From Emiliania huxleyi CCMP1516 (lineage: Eukaryota > Haptophyta > Isochrysidales > Noelaerhabdaceae): a stretch of 64,000 bases of DNA. The notes under the pieces were generated by a model. The model was not told the origin of the DNA, did no database searches, and saw only the letters and a program-made list of their open reading frames with translations. Shown one piece after another: positions 39,126-46,623 of this stretch. How positions within the stretch are numbered: the first letter of the stretch is position 1; each line of letters starts with the position of its first letter. A program made the translations under genes and the position numbers. The stretch is from positions 656,933 to 720,932 of the forward strand of contig NW_005201792.1 in assembly GCF_000372725.1 (NCBI RefSeq). The letters run 5' to 3'.

Positions 39126-42100
39126 TCACTGACGGGCCCGAGAGTTGGTGGCGTACGCGATGCTCTTGTTGAGCTTGGCGGCGCCGAGCCACTTGGTGAG
39201 AAAGTCGGCGGGCATGGCGGCGTCGGGGACCTTGATGACGGTGCACTCCCCCTCGCTCATGCGCCGCTGCAGCGTTAGGTATCGGCGCAGGAAGTGGCGG
39301 CAGCGCGCGGCCGACGCGGTGTTGTTCGCGACGAGGACGTTCGCCTTGTTGTCGGACAGTATCGCGGTCGGTCGCGCTGGCGCGGCGCCAAGGGCGCACA
39401 GGACCTGCCGCGCGTAGGCGACGTGCTCACCGGCCTTTGCGGTGGCGATTGCCTCGCTCTCGTGCGAAGAATCGACAATGAGGCCGATCTTCTTGGTGCA
39501 GGTGTAGACGGCGCCTCCACGGTACGTGAGGAGGATACCGTAGATGTTGCGGTCGGCGGAGCGCTCCGTTGGGGAGGCACACCACGAGGCGTCGCCGGAG
39601 GCGGCGAGCTCGGCGGGCGCACTGGCAGCGTCAAGGCCTAGGATGTGGCCGTGCATGCAGCCTTCAAGCTCGTCGCTGGCGAACTGCCCGCCGTACGTGA
39701 TGCCGTCGTCCTTGTGCGCGTACGCGGTGTAGAGGGCGGCGCGCGCGACCTCGTACGCGGCGGGCGGCGGCGCGGACATAACGCACGAGAGGCGGTGCAG
39801 TATGAGCGAGAGCCGCGGCTGGACGCGCTCAACAAATTTGAGGTGGCCGATGATGCTTTGGGTCCAGACCTGCTGCGGCGTGAGTTTCACCCCGCGGTCG
39901 GCGAGCTGCAGCGTGTCGGCGGCGTCGGTGAGGCGCTTGCCGCTGAGGACGGTCGGTCGGTCGCCGCGGAGGAGCTCGGGCATGTGCTCGCGTGCGGCTT
40001 CGACAATCTTCTGCGGCATGGACAGCGTGAGGGTACGGCGGTCACGGTCGCGATCGATCTTGAGGCCCGCGAAGGAGGTCGGCGAGTCGTCGACTTTGAC
40101 CTCACCGTTGAACGCCTCCTTGAGCGCGGCGATGGTGGCGTTGGTGGTCGCGGCTCCGCCGACCTCAGAGATCATGAAGTCGTCGACGATCGTGATCATG
40201 CGCGCCTCTCCGTGCTCGCCGTGGAAGTAGAACATTGCGGGGACTCCGGGGCAGGGGACCCATCCGAGGCGCTCGATGATTTTGTTGAAAGTGCACTCCC
40301 ACTCGTAGCCGGCGCACTCCTCGCCCCAGAGTGGTGTGTGGAGCGCGATGCAGAGCTCGGTGCCGTCCTCGTCGAACATGGGCAGTGTGGACGGGAGCGC
40401 CATGTACCCAATCGCGCCCTGGCGCTCGCCCTTGATGTAGGCGTTGCCGACGTCACCTTTGGTGAGGGTGGCATCGACGGCGGCGGCGTGGGCGAGGAAC
40501 AGCTTGGCGGTCATGTCATCGACGACGGTCGAGGTGGCGGGGACAGGGTTCGGCGGTAGGCCTGACCTCTGCCGCTGCACCCTGGCGAACCCGCCGTCAG
40601 CGCTGTGCCTCGACTTGAAGGGGTCGTTTTTGTCGAGGCATCCGGTCGCCTGGTCGATTTTGATCTTGCGCGCCGTAACGCAGCGCTGGATCGGGACACC
40701 TTTGCTCGCGGGTACGGTGATGTTCACGAGGCGGTTGCCGGGCCCATTGAGGATACAGTCGAGGGCCTTCCGGTCGGCGCTCATCCACTGCTCGCTCTCG
40801 GTCGAGTCCCGCACCTCCCTTTTGTTGGCGGGCACCCGGAAGACTTGCTTTCCGAGTGGCGTGGCGACGTCGACGTCTCGCTGCGTCGCCTTGGCGCACT
40901 CGTAGGCCTCGTACGCGCTACCGTCGTACGATGTTGCCGCTGCGCAAGAGGTGAGGAGTAGGCGCCGGGCGTCGAGCTCGTCGGCGGAGCTGCACTCGAA
41001 GCGGCTCGCGGCGTCGCCAAGCGTGGCGTAGAGGACTGTGTTGAAGACCTCGACGTGGGCGTCGCAGGTGGAGGCTTCGAGCGCGCCCTCGGTGGCTGCA
41101 ACGGCGGCGGTGAGGGCCCTGTTGGCGCGTGTTTGCGCGCGCGTGGCAGGCCCGCTGGGCCTTGGCGATGCGGGGGCCTCGGCAGGCTGTGGTGGCGACG
41201 GCGGCGACGACTGCGGCGGTGGCGGCTGGTCTGGCGGCGGCGACGCCGGGTCGGCTGGCTGCTGCTGGTCGGCGCTCTGCGGCGGCGATACGACATGCCA
41301 CTTGCGAGTCGTCGTCTCGAAGGGGTGCCACGTCGGCGTGTCGTCGGCATATCCGTCGTAGAGGACGCGCCAGTAGCGCTTGCCGCTCCTCTCAGCGAAG
41401 TCGTCGATGGTGCCGAGGTAGTCGCTGGTGGTGTTGCTCTTTGCGTCACCCCAGACAACAGAGACGCGTGTGCCCTTCGGGAGCGAGAGGGTCGGCGGCG
41501 CTGGGCGCGGTACTCTAGGCACTGGCGGCGGCGGCGTGAGCTCGGTGCCTGGCGGTGGCGTCTGGGTCGCCGCATCGGCGAGTGTCGCTCCGGAGGCAGC
41601 CCCGCGGCGCACGAGCACTGCCTCGTTGAGGGGGTACACGTGCCGTGGCCGTCCTACGCCGCCCCGCTTCTTGTGGACAAGGTACGACGCTCCGTCAAAA
41701 CCAACGAGGGTGCCCTCGACGGCGCGTGGCCTTTCGAGGCTGCCTTTTGGGCCGCGGGCTGGCTCATCCTCGTGGTAGCTGACTTCGGTGCCAAAGAGGT
41801 ACGGCAGGCGGTCGGCGTCGAAGGAGGGGATCAAGCCGTAGTAGCGCTGGTACCGCGACTCCTTCTGCCCCTCGACTGGGCGTCGGTTGACGACATATTG
41901 AGCGTAGACTCGAGCAGGGATGAGGTACGACGTCTTAAGCTCGGCGCGCTGGAGGGATGCCTCGGCGACGCGCGTGAGGACGTCGTTGTTCACCTCGGCG
42001 GTGCCGACTCCCTCGTGGTGTCCTGGTGGGGCGATCCGTACCGAGACGCCGAACTCCGCCTCACACCATTCTTTCACTGAGACGAGGTCGGTGCCGGAGT

Positions 42101-45100
42101 CAAAGATGAACACCTTTGGCGTGTGGCCAGCAGCCTTGGCGTCGTTGTAGACGTTCCGGATGAATGGCTTCCAGTCGTCGCCGGTGTGCCTGGTGTTACT
42201 GCTGGTGTACCCGAAGGAGGAGTATTGACAGACGCCGTGGAACTGGTATGTGTGGTTGTTCAACGGCGACGGCGCGGCGTGTGGGCCCCAGCCGTCAAAA
42301 ACAAAAGTGTGGCCGGGCCTCGGCGCACGCTCCGTCGCGGCGATCGCACGTTGGACGGGCCGGCGGCGGGACTGCTGGAGCCGTAGGTGCGCGTTGTTGT
42401 CGATGACTTCGGCGGCCGCCTTGCTGATCGTGTCGATGCCAATCCCGCGAGTTGCTCTCGAGGCGCGCAGGGTTCCCTTGGCGTCGGTGGCCATGCGCGC
42501 AGCCCAGAGTGCGGCGTTGTCGTCGACGCGGATCCGCGCGGCGCTCACCTCTCGCTCTGCGGGGACCGGCTGGAGCATGACCGTGACGAAGTAGAGTCCG
42601 TTTCGTTCGACGATCGGGTCTACCTCCCCGTCGGGCCAGATCATGATCTTCTCTGTTTTGATCACGTTGACGCCAAGCTCGTTGGCGAGGAAGCTCTCGG
42701 AGACGACGGAGCGCCGCACCTCAGACGAGAAGCAGGCGTCGGTCATGTCGAAGCTCCTGCTGGACGCGAGGATCGCTCTCGCGCTGATGGTCTGGCTCGT
42801 GGTGACATTGGCAGCGGGGTCGGCGTTGATGCCTAAGATGCTCCGGTGGCTGTCCCGAAGGCTGTATGCGTGTGCGTCGGCGACGATGTCGGCGTAGCGG
42901 ACAGTGCCGCGCTCGCCGGCGGCGGAGTGCTTGAACATGAGGGCGTTAGAGCCGCCGTCTATCTGCAGCTCGACGGATATAGCGCCCGGTGGTGCCCAGG
43001 AAGGTCGTGGGTGGGCTTGAAGGCGGCCGCCCCGAGCGCCCCAAACAGACTCAGTCCTCTGGATTCCGGTGAACTCTCCGGTGGAGGCTTCGAGTAATTC
43101 TCGGACAACGGCGGCCGTCTGCTCTGCGGTGGCCATCTGGACGATCTCGGCTGGCCAGGCGGTGAGGGCGGTGACGACAGCGGCAAGCTTGCAGATGGCG
43201 CACGCTCCGGCTATCCACGTCAGGCACGAGGTGGAGACGGCGACGATGAGCAGGCGGCCGAAATTGGCAGTAGCCCGTACGGCTGGGGGTAGGTAGCCGC
43301 CGAGGCAGCGTAGGTGCGCGACGGCGAGGTTGGTGCCACGGCCGACTGTGTGGGGCGCGTAGGCTGCGACGACTGCCCACGCGACAGCGGTGGCGAGCCT
43401 GGCGGCGTACGCTCCCCACGACCCAAAGGTGCAAGCGGCAAGGGCGAGGAAAAGGGCGATGGTGGCAACCCCGGCGCCACCACAGAAGCCAGCAAACGCC
43501 GCGCGCTCGCTTTGTGCCCGGGCATCTGCAGCGGCAGCGGCAGCGACGGCAGCGGTAGCGGCATATTCGAGGCGCGCCTTGATCTCTTCGCTCTGTGCAC
43601 AGACGAGGTCGCGCAGGTACTCGTCGGTGCGCGCCTTGTCGGCGGCGGCGTCGGCGGGAGAGTACTGCTCGGCAACGTCGCAGTAGACGTCGCGCGCCTC
43701 GGCAGCGGAGGTCTCGAGCGCTGCGCCTTCGCCGCTTGGCGAGAGAAAGAGCTCACCAAAGTCGCCGTACAGTACGTCATCTTCGGCGTCTGGCTCCTCG
43801 CGCGCGTGCGTCTGCCCCTCGGCGCCGTGCGTCTCGAGCTCTGCTGCGCTCGTCTCCTTGGTGATGCCGCGTTGTTTAGCGTTTGCGGCGACAAGGAAGG
43901 CGCGGAGGTAGCCTGGGAGCTTGCCTTGCGGGCAGAGGATGGTCTTGGGCACGTCCTTCCCGCTGGTGACGACGCAGCCCTCACCATTCTTGCCACGGAC
44001 GCCTGGGCAGGCCTTGGCGATGACTTTGATTTTTGGGTCATCGCTGAGCGCGGCGACGCACTTCGGACAGCGCCGGGGGCAGGCACTGCCACCGCCTGCG
44101 TGCCCGCCCGGGCAGAGCTTCTCGCCACCGACTGGGCAGGGCCGGACGTTGAGCTGCTCGGGAAGCCGCGCCTTCCGGCGGGCGGCCTCTGCTGCTGCTG
44201 CCTCGAGGGCGCGCTGCTCGGCTGCTTCTGCGTTGCGCGCGCTCTGCTCCTCTGCAGCACTAGCTTCGAGCCCCCCGCTCTCTTGGCCCAGAAGCAGGCG
44301 CGCGATGTTGTCGATGAGCGCCTCGCGGCTGGTCCACGGCTGCACTGAGTGCCCGTCCTGCCAGCGGTCGATCTCGCGCCTGAGGCTCTTCTGGTCGTCC
44401 TTGAGCGCGGACGGCATCTTGTCGATGATCGCGTGCCACGTGTCGATCGGGCCAGTGAAAAGGCCAGGTACGGACTCGAACTGCTTGATGAGACGCAGGC
44501 CGTTCTCCCGCGTCTTGGCCAGGTCCATGCCCATCGTGAAGAAGACCGCGTTGTTGAACTCCTTTTTGGCGATCTTGGCCTCGGCACTCCCGTGGGTGAT
44601 CTGGTAGAGTTTCGCGATCTGCTCCATGAGGTAGACACCGTCGTACAGCAGGCGGGGGTCGCCCTCATACCGCTGGCGGAACGCGGCGACATGAGCGGAG
44701 TCGCCGTCGAGGCAGGTGTCGATGAACTTGGCGATGTACGCGTTCGCCTCGCCGAGCTCCGTGTCGCCCTGCATCGCTGCGCCGATGGTGTACGTTGTGT
44801 GCCCGAGCGCCTCGCGTATCTTCGGATGCTTCCGCGACAAGTCGCGATGGAATCTGGAGAGCAGCGCGGGTAGCGCGTCGCGACGCAGCCCTGCGACGTG
44901 CTTGAGGGCGGCAACCTCAGGCGTCGACGCGTCCTTGACCTTTGAGATGGGCTCGGGCGCGTTGGCTGGGGCGGTCGGCGCGGGGGGCATGGACCCGCCC
45001 GGCACTGCGCTTGACGGTGCTGGCTGGCAGTAACTCCCTGCGGCTGGCGGCGCTGCCATGTGGCATCCGGGTATCCACGCTGGCGCGGCCCAAGCGGCTT

Positions 45101-45566
45101 GCGGTACTGCATTAGGCAGGGTCCAGGCTGCTTGCGGGGGCAGCCCTGTTGGGCCCCCGCCGTTGGGCATCGCAAAGCTTGGGTAGCAGGGCGCGTGAGC
45201 AGCGCCTCCGCAGGCGTGGTACGCGTTGCCAGGCGGCAGGATGCCAGGCGGCAGGAACCCTGGGTACCCTGGTGGCATGCCCAGTCCAGGCAGGTGGGCC
45301 ATCTGTGGCGTCGGGGGCTGCTGCCGCCACAGTGCATCGTGCGTTGTTGCTTGCGGTGCTGCTGCTGGCGTGCTGCCAAACCCGGTGCCGCAGGAGGCGC
45401 TGCTGCCCTGGCGTGCCGGCAGAATGCCCAGCGGAGGCTGCTGCGCAAAGGTGGGCATCCAATACTGCTGCTGCGCCACCATACCTGGGATGGCACAGGA
45501 GCCCAGGTTGTATTGCGGCAAAGGCTGGCCACAGCCATACGCTGTGGCTGCTGCGGGCTGCGGCAT
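39126..45566 (-). CDS. Copia Gag-Pol polyprotein
   Basis: One frame of about 2146 aa from the first in-frame ATG at 45566; the frame is open back into the 5' LTR but without an ATG. Domains (approximate residues): Pro/Gln/Ala-rich Gag head; helical Gag (EFNNAVFFTMGMDLAKTREN); a Cys-rich part (CPRRCPKCVAALSDDPKIK) rather than a standard CCHC knuckle; three hydrophobic helices at 700-805; protease with IDGGSN near 867 (DGG in place of the common DSG); integrase with FDGWG, FIFDSGTD and GVGTAEVNNDV (D, D, E); a chromo/Tudor-like insert at 1358-1425 (YWRVLYDGYADDTPTWHPFE); reverse transcriptase with TKGDVGNAYIKG and catalytic IVDDFMIS near 1791; RNase H with GDASWC, SSHESEA, LSDNKAN and a terminal ADFLTKWLG. 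All catalytic motifs look intact. Confidence 0.92.
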   Translation of the reverse strand: MPQPAAATAYGCGQPLPQYNLGSCAIPGMVAQQQYWMPTFAQQPPLGILPARQGSSASCGTGFGSTPAAAPQATTHDALWRQQPPTPQMAHLPGLGMPPGYPGFLPPGILPPGNAYHACGGAAHAPCYPSFAMPNGGGPTGLPPQAAWTLPNAVPQAAWAAPAWIPGCHMAAPPAAGSYCQPAPSSAVPGGSMPPAPTAPANAPEPISKVKDASTPEVAALKHVAGLRRDALPALLSRFHRDLSRKHPKIREALGHTTYTIGAAMQGDTELGEANAYIAKFIDTCLDGDSAHVAAFRQRYEGDPRLLYDGVYLMEQIAKLYQITHGSAEAKIAKKEFNNAVFFTMGMDLAKTRENGLRLIKQFESVPGLFTGPIDTWHAIIDKMPSALKDDQKSLRREIDRWQDGHSVQPWTSREALIDNIARLLLGQESGGLEASAAEEQSARNAEAAEQRALEAAAAEAARRKARLPEQLNVRPCPVGGEKLCPGGHAGGGSACPRRCPKCVAALSDDPKIKVIAKACPGVRGKNGEGCVVTSGKDVPKTILCPQGKLPGYLRAFLVAANAKQRGITKETSAAELETHGAEGQTHAREEPDAEDDVLYGDFGELFLSPSGEGAALETSAAEARDVYCDVAEQYSPADAAADKARTDEYLRDLVCAQSEEIKARLEYAATAAVAAAAAADARAQSERAAFAGFCGGAGVATIALFLALAACTFGSWGAYAARLATAVAWAVVAAYAPHTVGRGTNLAVAHLRCLGGYLPPAVRATANFGRLLIVAVSTSCLTWIAGACAICKLAAVVTALTAWPAEIVQMATAEQTAAVVRELLEASTGEFTGIQRTESVWGARGGRLQAHPRPSWAPPGAISVELQIDGGSNALMFKHSAAGERGTVRYADIVADAHAYSLRDSHRSILGINADPAANVTTSQTISARAILASSRSFDMTDACFSSEVRRSVVSESFLANELGVNVIKTEKIMIWPDGEVDPIVERNGLYFVTVMLQPVPAEREVSAARIRVDDNAALWAARMATDAKGTLRASRATRGIGIDTISKAAAEVIDNNAHLRLQQSRRRPVQRAIAATERAPRPGHTFVFDGWGPHAAPSPLNNHTYQFHGVCQYSSFGYTSSNTRHTGDDWKPFIRNVYNDAKAAGHTPKVFIFDSGTDLVSVKEWCEAEFGVSVRIAPPGHHEGVGTAEVNNDVLTRVAEASLQRAELKTSYLIPARVYAQYVVNRRPVEGQKESRYQRYYGLIPSFDADRLPYLFGTEVSYHEDEPARGPKGSLERPRAVEGTLVGFDGASYLVHKKRGGVGRPRHVYPLNEAVLVRRGAASGATLADAATQTPPPGTELTPPPPVPRVPRPAPPTLSLPKGTRVSVVWGDAKSNTTSDYLGTIDDFAERSGKRYWRVLYDGYADDTPTWHPFETTTRKWHVVSPPQSADQQQPADPASPPPDQPPPPQSSPPSPPQPAEAPASPRPSGPATRAQTRANRALTAAVAATEGALEASTCDAHVEVFNTVLYATLGDAASRFECSSADELDARRLLLTSCAAATSYDGSAYEAYECAKATQRDVDVATPLGKQVFRVPANKREVRDSTESEQWMSADRKALDCILNGPGNRLVNITVPASKGVPIQRCVTARKIKIDQATGCLDKNDPFKSRHSADGGFARVQRQRSGLPPNPVPATSTVVDDMTAKLFLAHAAAVDATLTKGDVGNAYIKGERQGAIGYMALPSTLPMFDEDGTELCIALHTPLWGEECAGYEWECTFNKIIERLGWVPCPGVPAMFYFHGEHGEARMITIVDDFMISEVGGAATTNATIAALKEAFNGEVKVDDSPTSFAGLKIDRDRDRRTLTLSMPQKIVEAAREHMPELLRGDRPTVLSGKRLTDAADTLQLADRGVKLTPQQVWTQSIIGHLKFVERVQPRLSLILHRLSCVMSAPPPAAYEVARAALYTAYAHKDDGITYGGQFASDELEGCMHGHILGLDAASAPAELAASGDASWCASPTERSADRNIYGILLTYRGGAVYTCTKKIGLIVDSSHESEAIATAKAGEHVAYARQVLCALGAAPARPTAILSDNKANVLVANNTASAARCRHFLRRYLTLQRRMSEGECTVIKVPDAAMPADFLTKWLGAAKLNKSIAYATNSRARQ

Positions 45567-45714
45567 CGCTCCGACTGGGGCGATGCCCGGGATAAGGGGA
45601 TTTCCCTGGTGTTGTGCTGCTCGCTCAGGCACCGCCCACTGACCATGTTGGTCGACGGTGGGTGTATGCTGTTGAGCGTGCGGCTGCGCTGGATCGTTTG
45701 TAGCTGAGCTACCA

Positions 45715-45922
45715 TGCACAAGACCCGCACCCGCTCCCACTCCGGCGTGGGGAGTGCCAGGCGGGGCGGCGAGCGGAGATGGAGAGGGCGGTCGAACAAT
45801 ACGCAGGTTCCCAAAACACACGGAACGAAGGGACGCACGGACTAATTGATATACGAAACTAATCGGCGGTTATTATTAGCAACGGAGCGCGTGAATGGGC
45901 TACCCGTAGTGGGGTAGGCGCA
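45715..45922 (-). repeat. 5' LTR of the Copia element (208 bases)
   Basis: Shorter of the two LTRs, lacking two blocks present in the other. On the transcribed strand the base after its end starts ATGGTAGCTCAGC, where a primer-binding site would be expected; I could not match it to a specific tRNA 3' end. Confidence 0.93.
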
Positions 45923-46216
45923 TTAATTTTTTCTGCGGTATGTCGTGCGAGCGACACAGACGGAAGTAGAGCCGAGAGCGAGACGCAGCGACGGGGGAGG
46001 GGGGGGGCGTGCCCCCCGCCGCGCGCCGCCGCGCGCTGCGGCCCTTGGGTCTCAGTCTCAGACTCAGCGGTCGTGGGTGTGCCATGGGGTGTGCGGCTGT
46101 GCCGTTCTTGCGTAGTGCGTGGTGGCTGCAGGCTGGTGCACGTAGTGCGGCCCGCCGCGCGGGGGTCTGCGGGAGTGCGGCCGCGCCGCGCGCGTGGAGC
46201 TGCACCCCCGGTAGGC

Positions 46217-46406
46217 GGGTAGGGTTGCCTAACGTTAGGAGCTGAACAGTGTTGCTAGTGTTAACAGTAACAACAGAACAACAGTGGGGCTCCCCAACAA
46301 CAGTAGCTAACGTTAGTTAGGCCGACAATAGCGCAACCCCGTGTAGCGTGTTAGAGGCCGCCCATCAAATATTAAAACGCGGTTAGACTTAGAGGCAACC
46401 CTACCC
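46217..46406. mobile_element. Small putative MITE, about 190 bases
   Basis: GGGTAGGGTTGCCT at 46217-46230 is inverted at 46393-46406. Inside are CCTAACGTTAGG and GCTAACGTTAG palindromes and repeated AACAACAG. No target duplication is clear. The rest of 45928-46623 contains no gene. Confidence 0.45.
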
Positions 46407-46623
46407 CCCGGCCCCCGGCCCCCCCACACTTGCCACACACACACATACGATACGCACAAGCCACAACCGGCGCGTCGAGAACGTCCAACGTGAGATTGCG
46501 TGAACGTCTCATTAGAAAAGCTCTTCAAGTTTCAACCCGAGCACCTTCTCTCTAATACTCTCAAAAACACATGCCATGTAACCACGTGTACGTCAGTACG
46601 TGTGGCGCGCGAGATTATTGCGG

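Larger units (their letters stand above)
38724..45922 (-). mobile_element. Complete Copia (Ty1) LTR retrotransposon, 7.2 kb
   Basis: Direct terminal repeats at 38724-39000 and 45715-45922 begin TGCACAAGACC and end GTAGGCGCA (TG...CA), and the element is flanked by the 5-base target duplication TTAAT at 38719-38723 and 45923-45927. It is transcribed on the minus strand, so the 208-base right repeat is the 5' LTR. Immediately before the 3' LTR is a purine run on the minus strand (ATTGGGGGGGGA, about 39001-39012), a polypurine tract. Gene order protease, integrase, reverse transcriptase, RNase H defines Copia. One uninterrupted reading frame and near-identical LTR sequence suggest a young insertion. 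Confidence 0.95.

Noticed and set aside
45700-45714. tRNA gene or A box next to the 5' LTR (TGGTAGCTCAGC)
   Set aside because: No cloverleaf can be formed with the flanking sequence. It may be related to the primer-binding region but no matching tRNA could be shown.
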